Below, piece after piece: positions 15,135-24,045 of a stretch of DNA of 64,000 nucleotides (positions are counted from its first letter, which is position 1; each line of letters opens with the position of its first letter). Below the pieces are notes generated by a model that saw nothing but the letters and a program-made list of their open reading frames with translations, was not told the DNA's origin and made no database searches. Made by a program: the position numbers and the translations under genes. The DNA is from JAOUEA01 sp963719165 (GTDB lineage Bacteria > Actinomycetota > UBA4738 > HRBIN12). The stretch lies in assembly GCA_963719165.1 (NCBI GenBank), contig CAVRAV010000001.1, forward strand, positions 1,860,001 through 1,924,000, read 5' to 3'.

Positions 15135-16148
15135 CTACGCCGGCTGCGCCGCCATCCCGGCGTCCACCCACGGCTGCCAGACCTGCGGGTTCTGGTCGAT
15201 CCAGTCCTGAGCGGCCTTCGCTGGGTCATCCCCCTTGCTGATGCCCAGGCCGATGATGTTCTGGTCGTCGTTCGTGTAGGTCATCGCGCTCAAGAAGGCG
15301 AAGGCGGCCGGCGCCTTCGTCTGGAGATCCTGGTTGAAGGCCTTGTAGAGGTCGTCCTGCGGGTAGGCGCACGCGTACTTGGTGGCGTCATCCGCCGCCG
15401 CCTGCTCGCAGGCGGGCGTGACGTCGGGCAGCTTCATCATGGTCAGGTCGTACTTCTGCTGGGCCCAGTGGGGCGTCCAGAAGTACATCAGGATGGGGCC
15501 CTTCTTCTGGTACGCGGCGTCGAGGGCGGACAGCTCCGCGTCCTCCGAACCGCCGTACACGACCTTCATGTTGAGACCGAGGTTGTCGGCGATGGGCTGG
15601 TCGAAGGTCACGAAGCTCGGATCGCCGTCGAGGATCTGACCCTGGCCCGGCGTCTCGCTGGTCTGGAACAGGGTCTCGTTGCCCTTCAGGCCCTCCCAGG
15701 TCTTGAGCTCGGGATGGGTGTCCAGCATGTAGGTCGGGAACCACCAGCCGATCTGACCGGTCACCCCGAGCAGTCCCCCGTCCACCACGCCGTTGCCGGA
15801 TTCGATGTACTTCTTGTAGTCCTCCGCGTGCCCGGACGGCCACACCTCGAGGGTGGCGTCGATCTGCCCCTTCGCGATCGCGGGGAACTGCGCGTACTCG
15901 GAGATCTTCTTGCTGTCCACCGCGTAGCCGAGCTTGTCCTGCAGCAGCTGCTCCGCCACGGCGACGTTGGCGGCCGACCCGACCCACGGGTTGATCGCGA
16001 ACGTGATCGTCGTACCGGAGTTGTCGGGCGCGGAACTCCCCGACGCGCTCCCCGACGCGCTCGAGTTGTCTTTCACGTCGCTGCAGGCGCTCATGAGCAA
16101 CACGATCGCCACCGCGAACGCACCGATCGCCCAACCTCGCTTGGTCAT
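15135..16148 (-). CDS. proX: Glycine betaine/proline-type ABC transporter substrate-binding lipoprotein
   Basis: A 337-residue OpuAC/ProX-family protein. The lipoprotein signal ends in a lipobox LMSAC (Cys at about residue 22), followed by a Ser/Gly-rich linker and the mature domain starting TITFAINPWVGS. Tryptophans in NPWVGS, WWFPTYM and FWTPHW are the kind of residues that build the aromatic cage around a quaternary ammonium group. ATG 16148 is preferred over an in-frame ATG at 16163 because GAGGAG lies 7 nt upstream. The gene follows the permease by 11 bp. It should deliver glycine betaine (perhaps also choline) to the double permease. Confidence 0.92.
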   Translation of the reverse strand: MTKRGWAIGAFAVAIVLLMSACSDVKDNSSASGSASGSSAPDNSGTTITFAINPWVGSAANVAVAEQLLQDKLGYAVDSKKISEYAQFPAIAKGQIDATLEVWPSGHAEDYKKYIESGNGVVDGGLLGVTGQIGWWFPTYMLDTHPELKTWEGLKGNETLFQTSETPGQGQILDGDPSFVTFDQPIADNLGLNMKVVYGGSEDAELSALDAAYQKKGPILMYFWTPHWAQQKYDLTMMKLPDVTPACEQAAADDATKYACAYPQDDLYKAFNQDLQTKAPAAFAFLSAMTYTNDDQNIIGLGISKGDDPAKAAQDWIDQNPQVWQPWVDAGMAAQPA

Positions 16149-16159
16149 CCCTGCTCCTC

Positions 16160-18232
16160 TCATCGCGAACCTTCCCCTTCTCCTACGTCGTCGGCTGCCC
16201 CTCGGGACGGGGCCATCACCGAACGCTCCTGATGCCCCGACGCCCTTCCGGTGGCCGAAGCCTGGCCGAGCGCCTGGGTGATCCGGTCGATCACGATGGC
16301 CATCAACAAGATCGCGACGCCGGCGACGACGCCCAGACCCGGATCGTGCGACAGCCCGTTGACGATCAGGTAACCGAGGCCCGCGCCGCCGACGAGACCC
16401 GCGATGATCACGACGGAGAAGACCATGATGACGGTCTGGTTCACGCCGAGCAGGATCGAGGGGCGGGCGAGCGGGAGCTGCACCTTCCACAACGTCTGCG
16501 CCGGGGTCGCGCCGAAGGCGTCGGACGCCTCGACGATGTCCTTGGGGACCTCACGGATGCCCAGGTCCGTGAGCCGTACGCCTGGCGGCAGCGCATAGAC
16601 GAGGGCCGCGATCACGCCGGGGACCCTCCCCACCCCGAACAGCGCGACGGCCGGCACTAGGTAGACGAACTGCGGCATCGTCTGCATCGTGTCGAGGATG
16701 GGCTTGAGGACCGCGTGGACGCGGTCGCTCGTGCCCGACCAGATCCCGAGCGGGATGGCGAGCACCACCGAGGCGACGACCGCCACCAGGACCTGGCTGA
16801 GCGTGTTCATGGCGGGGTCCCACATCCCGATGACACCGACGCCGGCCAGCAGGAGGAACGCGAGCAGCGGGAGCGTCCATCGCCTCGAGACCGCCCAGCC
16901 GATCAGCGCCGCGAAACCGCAGACCATCCACCAGGGCAAGCCGGTGAGCAGCTTGAAGAGGGGGTCGAGGGCATAGCGGATCGTCGCACCCGTGAGGGCG
17001 GTGGTGGCTCCCCCGAACGTTCGGAGCACCCAGGACTCGGCCTGGTTCACGGGCGCCGAGATCGAGACCGCGAGCGATGACGGGAAGTCTTGCTGACGGA
17101 GCACCTGGCGCCCGATGAAGATCGCCGCGATCACCGCCACCACGGCCACGACCAGGATCATGCGTCGCGACACGACGACGCCCAGGATGCGCGAACCGCT
17201 CGACCCGCGCCGGACCCGATCGCGCAGGCTCCACGAGAAGGTCACGCGATCGAAGACGATGGCCATGGCCACGATGGCGAGCCCGGCCGCGAGCGCCTCG
17301 CCCACGTTCAAGGTGCTGAGGGCATCGAGCACCGACTGACCCAGCCCCCCCGCGCCGATGGTGGCCGCGAGGACCACGATCCCCAGCGCCATCATGATGC
17401 TCTGGTTCACGCCGAGCATCACGGACGGCTTCGCGAGCGGGAGCTGGACCTTGCGAAGCATCTGTCGCGAGGTCGCGCCGAAGGAACGGCCCACCTCGAG
17501 CGAACCTTCCGACACCTGCTTGATCCCGAGGCTAGTGAGCCGGATCGCGGGCGGGATCGCGAAGATGACCGTCGCCGCGATCGAGGGCGGAGCCCCGATG
17601 CCGAGCAGCAGCGCGAAGGGCACGAAGTAGGAGAACGCCGGGATGGTTTGCATCGCGTCGAGGATTGGGCGCAGGGCTCGCTCCACCCGCGGATGACGCC
17701 CGGCCCAGATCCCCATCGGAAGCCCCACCGCGACCGAGATCGCGACCGAGATCGCGATCAGGGCCAGGGTCTCCAGGCTGGCCTCCCAGAATCCGAGCAC
17801 GCCGAAGGACAGGAATCCGACGGCGGCGAGGACGCCCATGCGCCAGCCCGCGAGCACGCCGGCGACGGCGGCCGCGAGCGTCACCACCCCGACCCAGGTC
17901 AGGCGGGAGAGGAACAGGACGAGGTTGTCGTACAGGGACTGGAACGCCGTCTGCATCGGCGTGAGCACGTGTACGAAGAAGGCGTTCGTGCGCTGGTTGT
18001 CGATGACCCAGTTCACGAAATCGTTGAACGGTTTCGCGGCGTCGACCGTCAGGCTCTTCGGGAAGCCGGGCGTGAGCTGAAGGCCGACGATGACGGCGAC
18101 GACGACACCCGCGATCCACACCAAGCGTCGGCGCCAGCGAGGCCGGGCACGGAAGACGAGGTCGCTCCGTTCCGCGGCCTCCTCGCGCTCGAGCTCGCCC
18201 AGGCCGGAGGACGGCGGTGCTTCAACCGTCAC
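16160..18232 (-). CDS. proW: Glycine betaine ABC permease with two ProW domains in one chain
   Basis: A 690-residue membrane protein made of two homologous halves. Each half has a long hydrophobic lead, then a BPD_transp_1 domain. In the first, LPMGIWAGRHPRVERALRPI and FGATSRQMLRKVQLPLAKPS; in the second, IPLGIWSGTSDRVHAVLKPI and FGATPAQTLWKVQLPLARPS. These FGAT...QLPLA segments are the coupling loops that dock on the ATPase. A normal ProW homodimer has one such domain per chain, so this protein is a covalent dimer. The C-terminal 35 residues are polar. It overlaps proV by 4 bp (GTGA) and precedes proX by 11 bp. Confidence 0.92.
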   Translation of the reverse strand: MTVEAPPSSGLGELEREEAAERSDLVFRARPRWRRRLVWIAGVVVAVIVGLQLTPGFPKSLTVDAAKPFNDFVNWVIDNQRTNAFFVHVLTPMQTAFQSLYDNLVLFLSRLTWVGVVTLAAAVAGVLAGWRMGVLAAVGFLSFGVLGFWEASLETLALIAISVAISVAVGLPMGIWAGRHPRVERALRPILDAMQTIPAFSYFVPFALLLGIGAPPSIAATVIFAIPPAIRLTSLGIKQVSEGSLEVGRSFGATSRQMLRKVQLPLAKPSVMLGVNQSIMMALGIVVLAATIGAGGLGQSVLDALSTLNVGEALAAGLAIVAMAIVFDRVTFSWSLRDRVRRGSSGSRILGVVVSRRMILVVAVVAVIAAIFIGRQVLRQQDFPSSLAVSISAPVNQAESWVLRTFGGATTALTGATIRYALDPLFKLLTGLPWWMVCGFAALIGWAVSRRWTLPLLAFLLLAGVGVIGMWDPAMNTLSQVLVAVVASVVLAIPLGIWSGTSDRVHAVLKPILDTMQTMPQFVYLVPAVALFGVGRVPGVIAALVYALPPGVRLTDLGIREVPKDIVEASDAFGATPAQTLWKVQLPLARPSILLGVNQTVIMVFSVVIIAGLVGGAGLGYLIVNGLSHDPGLGVVAGVAILLMAIVIDRITQALGQASATGRASGHQERSVMAPSRGAADDVGEGEGSR

Positions 18233-19263
18233 GAGGCCTCGTCTTCCACCATCGCGGCCAGCACGGCGGCGCGGTCCACCGTCCCGACCTGCGCCCCGTC
18301 GCTCACGACCCGGAAGGGACGGTCTTCGTCAACCAATCGCGGGAGCACGTCGCGCACGACCGTCGTCGCCTCCACGTCGCCCGCATAGGTCGCCCCTCCG
18401 TTCGCCGAACGCATGATCGTGCGCACCGTGAGCACATGGGTGCGCGGGATATCGCGCGTGAAGTCGGCGACGTAGTCGTCTGCCGGGGATGCCACGACCT
18501 CCTCGGGCGTGCCCACCTGCACGAAGTGCCCGTCCTTCATGATCGCGATCCGGTCTCCGAGCTTGAGGGCCTCCATCAGGTCGTGGGTGATGAAGATCAT
18601 GGTCTTCTTCACCTCACGCTGGAGCCGGATGACCTCGTCCTGCATGTCGCGACGGATCAGCGGATCGAGCGCGCTGAAGGGCTCGTCGAAGAGCATGATC
18701 TCGGGGTCGGTGGCCAGCGCGCGGGCCAGCCCGACCCGTTGCTGCATCCCTCCCGACAGCTCGTCGGGGAACGACCGGCCCCACGAGCCGAGCCCCACGC
18801 GTTCGAGCACCTCCTGCGATCGCGCCGCGCGGGCACCCTTCTCCGAGCCCTGCACCTCGAGCCCGAACGCGACGTTATCCAGGATCGTGCGATGTGGAAG
18901 CAGCCCGAAGTGCTGGAACACCATGCTGATCTTGTTCCGGCGCAGCGCCCGCAGGTGCTCGGCGTCCATGGCCACGACGTCGGCTCCTTCCACGAACACC
19001 TGCCCGCTCGTGGGCTCGTGCAGGCGGTTGATCATGCGCACGAGCGTCGACTTGCCGGAGCCGGATAGGCCCATGACCACGAACACCTCGCCGGGCGCGA
19101 CCTCGAAGGAGACGTCCCGCACCGCCGCGACGCAGCCGGTCTTCTCGAGGAGTTCAGAACGCGAAAGCGCCGCGTCGGCGGAGCCCACGATCTTCTCCGC
19201 CTTCGGCCCGTAGACCTTCCAGACGTTGCGGCAAGAGACCGAGACCTTCGTGGCCACGTCCAA
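18229..19263 (-). CDS. proV: Glycine betaine ABC transporter ATP-binding protein
   Basis: About 344 residues of the ProV/OpuAA ATPase family. It has Walker A GLSGSGKST, Q-loop VFQHFGLLPHRT, signature LSGGMQQR and Walker B IMLFDEP, the characteristic betaine-transporter insert before Walker A, and a C-terminal extension resembling a single CBS-type regulatory domain (about the last 75 residues), which in the family senses ionic strength. The start is uncertain. TTG at 19263 is 7 nt after a GGAGGAGGGG run, while GTG at 19257 lies too far from it; the protein is the same otherwise. It is the first gene of the leftward operon, divergent from betA. Confidence 0.9.
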   Translation of the reverse strand: MDVATKVSVSCRNVWKVYGPKAEKIVGSADAALSRSELLEKTGCVAAVRDVSFEVAPGEVFVVMGLSGSGKSTLVRMINRLHEPTSGQVFVEGADVVAMDAEHLRALRRNKISMVFQHFGLLPHRTILDNVAFGLEVQGSEKGARAARSQEVLERVGLGSWGRSFPDELSGGMQQRVGLARALATDPEIMLFDEPFSALDPLIRRDMQDEVIRLQREVKKTMIFITHDLMEALKLGDRIAIMKDGHFVQVGTPEEVVASPADDYVADFTRDIPRTHVLTVRTIMRSANGGATYAGDVEATTVVRDVLPRLVDEDRPFRVVSDGAQVGTVDRAAVLAAMVEDEAS

Positions 19264-19320
19264 CCAGGAACCCCTCCTCCCGGTGACTCCTCGACCGTCG
19301 GATAGTGGTCCGGGGGGGTC

Positions 19321-19367
19321 GCGCGCGCAAGCCAGGGGTTGCGCCGTCGGCAACGGCTCGCGCGCGC
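19321..19367. promoter_or_regulatory. Nested inverted repeat in the proV/betA divergent promoter region
   Basis: Arms GCGCGCGCAAGCC (19321-19333) and GGCTCGCGCGCGC (19355-19367) pair at 12 of 13 positions. Inside them GTTGC (19338-19342) and GCAAC (19350-19354) form a second stem around seven bases. The element begins 57 bp from the proV start and ends 30 bp before the betA ATG. It could be an operator for a choline/betaine-responsive regulator or a structured leader; no regulator gene is encoded in the island. Confidence 0.55.
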
Positions 19368-19397
19368 AGCGCCCCACCGTGGTGCAGAATCCGCCGC

Positions 19398-21101
19398 ATG
19401 GCCGGGGCCTACGACTTCGTGATCATCGGCGGCGGATCGGCCGGTAGCGCGCTCGCGAACCGACTGAGCGCCGACCCGGCGAACCGGGTCCTGGTGCTCG
19501 AGGCCGGGCGCTCGGACTACCCGTGGGACGTCTTCATCCACATGCCGGCAGCCCTCGCGTTCCCGATCGGCAGTCGGTTCTACGACTGGAGATACGAGTC
19601 CGAGCCCGAGCCGTTCATGAACGGGCGACGCATCTATCACGCGCGCGGCAAGGTCCTCGGCGGCTCCAGCAGCATCAACGGCATGATCTTCCAACGAGGC
19701 AACCCGCTCGATTACGAGCGTTGGGGCGCCGATCCGGGCATGGAGACGTGGGACTACGCGCACTGCCTCCCCTACTTCAAGAGGATGGAGAATTGCCTGG
19801 CGGCGGATCTGGACGACGCCTTCCGCGGCCACGCGGGCCCGCTCGTGCTGGAGCGCGGCCCGGCCTCGAACCCGCTGTTCGGCGCCTTCTTCGAGGCCGT
19901 CCAGCAGGCGGGATATCCCCTCACCGGGGACGTGAACGGGTATCGCCAGGAGGGGTTCGCGCCGTTCGATCGCAACGTCCATCGCGGGCGCCGCCTCTCG
20001 GCGGCGCGCGCCTACCTGCATCCGGTGATGGGGCGAGGGAACCTCGAGGTCAAGACCCGCGCGTACGTCTCCAAGATCGTCTTCGAAGGCGAGCGTGCCG
20101 TGGGGGTCGAGTTCACGCAGGGACGGGGATCGATCACCCGGGTGCGGACGGGCAACGTGGTCCTGTGCGGCGGGGCCATCAACTCGCCACAGCTGCTGCA
20201 GCTCTCCGGGGTGGGCGACGCCGAGGCCCTCGCCGCCCTCGGCATCCCCGTGGTCGCCGACGTGCCGGGCGTTGGTGAGCACCTCCAGGACCATCTGGAG
20301 GTCTACATCCAGTACGCGAGCAAGCAGCCCGTCTCCATCGCCCCCGGCATGAAGCTGTGGCGTCGTCCGTTGATCGGTGCGCAGTGGCTCTTCCTGCGCT
20401 CGGGTCTGGGCGCAAGCAACCACTTCGAGGCGGGCGGGTTCGTCCGCGGCGATGACGACGTTGCCTATCCGAACCTGATGTTTCACTTCCTGCCGATCGC
20501 CATCCGCTACGACGGTTCGGCGCCCGCGGGGGATCACGGGTACCAGGTGCACGTCGGCCCCATGTACTCGGACGCGCGCGGCACCGTGAAGATCGAGAGT
20601 TCCGACCCGAGGCGGAAGCCGGCGCTGCGATTCAACTACCTGTCCACCGACCAGGACCGCCGCGAGTGGATCGAGGCGATCCACGTGGCGCGCGACATCC
20701 TGACCCAGCCAGCGTTCGAGCCGTTCAACGGTGGCGAGCTCTCACCCGGCGAGGGGGTCGCCACCGACGAGGAGGTGCTCGCGTGGGTGGCGAGCGATGC
20801 CGAGACCGCCCTGCATCCTTCCTGTACGGCGCGGATGGGCGTCGATGACCTGTCGGTCACCGACCCGCATACCATGGGGGTCCGTGGCCTCGAAGGACTC
20901 CACGTGGTCGACGCCTCGGTGATGCCGTACGTGACGAACGGCAACATCTACGCCCCCGTCATGATGGTGGCGGAGCGTGCGGCGGACCTGATCCTCGGCA
21001 ACACGCCGCTGGAGCCCGAACCGGTCGCGTTCTATCGGCACACGGATGACCGAACGGGCGATCCGGCGGGGAAGACGGCCGTCGAGCAAGGGGGGAACTA
21101 G
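19398..21101 (+). CDS. betA: Choline dehydrogenase-like GMC oxidoreductase
   Basis: A 567-residue FAD enzyme of the glucose-methanol-choline family. The N-terminus is VIIGGGSAGSALANRL (FAD ADP-binding). GMC signature 1 is ARGKVLGGSSSINGMIFQRGN. The C-terminal block TARMGVDD ... HVVDASVMPYVTNGNIYAPVMMVAERAADLI carries the catalytic His/Asn region. The length and the SSSINGM segment fit BetA, which oxidises choline to betaine aldehyde. ATG 19398 is supported by its match to the family N-terminus; CAGAAT lies 7 nt upstream and could be a -10 for a leaderless mRNA. It is divergent from the betaine transporter operon. Its stop overlaps the convergent EamA gene. The substrate (choline) is inferred from the island. 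Confidence 0.9.
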   Translation: MAGAYDFVIIGGGSAGSALANRLSADPANRVLVLEAGRSDYPWDVFIHMPAALAFPIGSRFYDWRYESEPEPFMNGRRIYHARGKVLGGSSSINGMIFQRGNPLDYERWGADPGMETWDYAHCLPYFKRMENCLAADLDDAFRGHAGPLVLERGPASNPLFGAFFEAVQQAGYPLTGDVNGYRQEGFAPFDRNVHRGRRLSAARAYLHPVMGRGNLEVKTRAYVSKIVFEGERAVGVEFTQGRGSITRVRTGNVVLCGGAINSPQLLQLSGVGDAEALAALGIPVVADVPGVGEHLQDHLEVYIQYASKQPVSIAPGMKLWRRPLIGAQWLFLRSGLGASNHFEAGGFVRGDDDVAYPNLMFHFLPIAIRYDGSAPAGDHGYQVHVGPMYSDARGTVKIESSDPRRKPALRFNYLSTDQDRREWIEAIHVARDILTQPAFEPFNGGELSPGEGVATDEEVLAWVASDAETALHPSCTARMGVDDLSVTDPHTMGVRGLEGLHVVDASVMPYVTNGNIYAPVMMVAERAADLILGNTPLEPEPVAFYRHTDDRTGDPAGKTAVEQGGN

Positions 21102-21949
21102 CTTCCCACCCCCAACACGATCAACCCCGCGACCGCCACGAACGCGCCCAGGATCTGGTTCGGCACCGGCCGCTCGTGCAGGAACACCACGGACAAGGCC
21201 ACCGCGATCAGCGGGAAGATCGCCGAGGCCACGAGGACGATCGAGAGGAACCCGGCCTCGGCGCCCGAAGAGAACGCGACCACCCCGACCAGGTCCACGA
21301 GGCCGGTGGCCACCGCGGCGGTGGTGCCCACGTTGCGGCCGATGCTCCGCAGATCGTTCCGCTGGATCGCCGCGAGCCCGGCGAAGCACACGAGCTGTGC
21401 GGTGCGCGAGGCCCACAGGGCCGGCACCCACCCCACCTGCTTCGCCCCCCAGCCGAGGATGAAGCCGCCGATCCCGAACAGCACGGCCGCGGCGACCGCC
21501 CACGGGAGGCCGGGGGGCACGCCGTGGGTTCCGGCACGCAACTTGCGCAGGTCCGTGGAGGCGAGCATGACTCCCACCACGGTCACGGCCGCGCCGGCCA
21601 ACGCCACGGGACCGGGACGTTCGTGCAGGATCACCATCGACAGCGCCACGCCCACCAGGGCGTACGCCGCGCTGATCGGCGAGACCACCACCATCGGCCC
21701 GAGCTGCAGGGCGCGATAGTGCGTGGTGTAGGCCCCCGCCGACACCACCCCGTTCAGCAGCATCCACCCCGCGATCGGCCCCAGGACGGCCACGTCGTGG
21801 TGGCCCGCGAAGAGCAGCACGGTCACCACGACCGCGCTCAGCCCCTGCGCGACGAGGACCGTGGAGACGCTGCCGATCCTGCGGCCCGAAACCGCCCCTG
21901 TGAAGTCCGCCGAGCCCCACCCGAGCGCGGCGACGAGCCCGTAGATCAC
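21098..21949 (-). CDS. EamA/DMT-family transporter
   Basis: A 283-residue integral membrane protein with about ten hydrophobic segments in two repeated EamA halves. It opens VIYGLVAALGWGSADF; each half ends with the typical VAGLIVLGVGS or AAVTVVGVMLAST stretch after LHERP. Drug/metabolite transporters of this type export amino acids, nucleosides or other small metabolites. GTG 21949 overlaps the stop of the acyl-CoA ligase gene (GTGA), which places it as the last gene of a three-gene leftward operon. The substrate cannot be deduced; export of a product from the CoA-ester pathway encoded upstream is a guess. Confidence 0.85.
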   Translation of the reverse strand: MIYGLVAALGWGSADFTGAVSGRRIGSVSTVLVAQGLSAVVVTVLLFAGHHDVAVLGPIAGWMLLNGVVSAGAYTTHYRALQLGPMVVVSPISAAYALVGVALSMVILHERPGPVALAGAAVTVVGVMLASTDLRKLRAGTHGVPPGLPWAVAAAVLFGIGGFILGWGAKQVGWVPALWASRTAQLVCFAGLAAIQRNDLRSIGRNVGTTAAVATGLVDLVGVVAFSSGAEAGFLSIVLVASAIFPLIAVALSVVFLHERPVPNQILGAFVAVAGLIVLGVGS

Positions 21950-24045
21950 GCGGGCCGGGCTTCCGCGAGCGCGTCGACCGCGACGGCGCCTCGCTCCCCC
22001 ACCAGCAGCGGATTGGCCTCCAGGGCCACGATCCGGTCCTGCAGGTCGTGCGCCGCCCACGCGATCGCCTCGACGGCGCGGGCCGTGGCGCGCAGGTCGT
22101 GGCGCGCAGGATCGAGACCGCACCGCGACGCCTGAGCGTGCGTGAAGGACAGCGCCTGCTTCGCGCTCAAAGGACACGGCACGAAGACCGCCTCCCCCGA
22201 TTCCGCGCGCACCCCGCCGGGGCGCACGGTGATCATGGCGCCGAAGCGCCCGTCGATCAGCGCGCCGACGAGCACCTCCGTACCGCTCATCATCTGCTGG
22301 ACGAGGACGCGAGGCCTTTCGGCACCTGCCCGACTCGCGGCCTCGAGCACCTCCGTGGACGCCCGCTCGACATCGGCCGCGTTCGCGATCGCGAGCCGAA
22401 CGCCACCCAGCCGTGCCTTGTGCGGGACCTCGGCGGCGAGGGCCTTGACCGCCACGGGGAACCCGATCGTTCGCGCGAACGCCGCGGCACGCCGAGGCGT
22501 CGAGCACGACGCCTCGCGGGGACGCCGAACCCCGTAGAGGGCGAGGAGCTTGGCACCCACGACCTCGTCAAGCGGCCCGACGCGGCCGCGCAGGATCCGC
22601 ATCGCTCTGCCGCGGTTGGCGTGGGCCGGCCGGTGCGACACGGCCCTGGCGCGCGAACCCTGGAACGCGATCAACGCCTCGATGGCTCCCGCGGCCGCCC
22701 GATGCCCCTGGAGGAAGGGCAGCTTCCAGCGCCTCGTGAAGGCGATCGCCTCGGGGGTGTAGGCGAGCGGGCTCATCGCGACGCTCGCGAACGCGACCCC
22801 GGTCTCGCGCTGCAGCTGCAGCGCCTTGCGCAAGACGGGGTCGGCCCAGGGGGTCTCGCCTGCCAGCCGCGGCGGGAACGCGTCGAACGCGATCAATCCC
22901 ACGGCGGGGTCGCGGGCGAGCGCCTCGAGCGCACCCTCGAACATCGAGGTCTCCACCGCGGCCTGACCCGTGACGTCGAGGGGATTGTTCTGTGATGCGA
23001 AGTGCGGCAGGACCCGCCGCAGCTTGGTCTTCGTCCCCGCCGTGAACGCCGGGAGCTCGAGGCCCTTGGCTCCGGCCGCCTCCGCGAACAGCGTGCAGGC
23101 GCCGCCGGATTGCAGGGCGGCCGCCACGCCGGGCGCCCGGAGTCTCTTCACTCGACTCAGGAGCACCGCGGCTTCGAACATGGTCACGGGGTCCTCGACC
23201 ATCACGACCCCGTGCCCACGCAACCACGCGTCGCGGAGGCCGGTGTCGCCGGCCAACGCCCCCGTGTGGGCCACGATCGACAGGCGGGCCGCCTCGCTCC
23301 GGCCTTGCGGTGCGCAGATCAAGGTGGGCTTGCCCGCGGCCCGCAGCGCTTCGAGACCGCGCGCGATGCCCTCCACGTCTCGCATCGTCTCGATGTACGA
23401 GGTCACCACCTTCGTCTTCGGGTCCGCTGCGGCCCAGGCGAAGAGGTCTCCCAAGCCCAGGACGGCCTCGTTCCCGACGCCGAGGATGAGGCGCATGCCG
23501 ACACCTCGGTCCGACGCGAGCTGGTTCATCGCCCACGCGACGGTCCCGCTCTGCGAGATCACGCTGATCGAACCGGCCACCGGGACGGGCGGGGGCGTCG
23601 TGCCGTAGGGCGCGACATGGTCAATGTAGTTGACGAACCCCTCGACGTTCGGTCCCAGGATCGGGATCCCGGTGCGGAGGGAGGCCGCACGCAGCTCCTC
23701 CTGGAGCGCCCGTCCCTCGTCGCCCGCCTCGGCGAACCCGGAGGAGACGACCATGGCTGCCCGCACGCCCACGGCGCCGCAGTCGTCGATCATCCTGACC
23801 ACGACGCGCGCGGGCACGACGAAGACCACCAGGTCGATGCCGTGCGGAAGCTCCCTGATGGAGGCGCGGCACGGCCGGCCCCACACCTCGGCGTACTTGG
23901 GGTTCACGGGAAGGAGCTCCCCGGTGTATCCGAGGTGACGTAGCGATCGTTCGATCTCGGGGGCCCACGAGTCCGGGGATTCCGACGCCCCCACGATCGC
24001 GATGGATCGAGGCGCGAGCAGGGGCGTGAGATCGGGCGGGATCAC
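21946..24045 (-). CDS. Acetate--CoA ligase family protein (ADP-forming type, fused alpha and beta)
   Basis: A 699-residue protein. The N-terminal CoA-binding domain reads SIAIVGASESPDSW. Succinyl-CoA-synthetase-like domains follow, with the phosphohistidine loop SIVAHTGALAGD (His at about residue 255). A C-terminal ATP-grasp domain has FPVAVKALAAEVPHKARLGGV and QQMMSGTEVLVGAL. Enzymes of this group interconvert acyl-CoA and free acid with ADP/ATP. GTG 24045 overlaps the enoyl-CoA hydratase stop (GTGA). The pairing suggests activation or release of an unsaturated or hydroxy acid; the specific substrate is unknown. Confidence 0.86.
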   Translation of the reverse strand: MIPPDLTPLLAPRSIAIVGASESPDSWAPEIERSLRHLGYTGELLPVNPKYAEVWGRPCRASIRELPHGIDLVVFVVPARVVVRMIDDCGAVGVRAAMVVSSGFAEAGDEGRALQEELRAASLRTGIPILGPNVEGFVNYIDHVAPYGTTPPPVPVAGSISVISQSGTVAWAMNQLASDRGVGMRLILGVGNEAVLGLGDLFAWAAADPKTKVVTSYIETMRDVEGIARGLEALRAAGKPTLICAPQGRSEAARLSIVAHTGALAGDTGLRDAWLRGHGVVMVEDPVTMFEAAVLLSRVKRLRAPGVAAALQSGGACTLFAEAAGAKGLELPAFTAGTKTKLRRVLPHFASQNNPLDVTGQAAVETSMFEGALEALARDPAVGLIAFDAFPPRLAGETPWADPVLRKALQLQRETGVAFASVAMSPLAYTPEAIAFTRRWKLPFLQGHRAAAGAIEALIAFQGSRARAVSHRPAHANRGRAMRILRGRVGPLDEVVGAKLLALYGVRRPREASCSTPRRAAAFARTIGFPVAVKALAAEVPHKARLGGVRLAIANAADVERASTEVLEAASRAGAERPRVLVQQMMSGTEVLVGALIDGRFGAMITVRPGGVRAESGEAVFVPCPLSAKQALSFTHAQASRCGLDPARHDLRATARAVEAIAWAAHDLQDRIVALEANPLLVGERGAVAVDALAEARPA

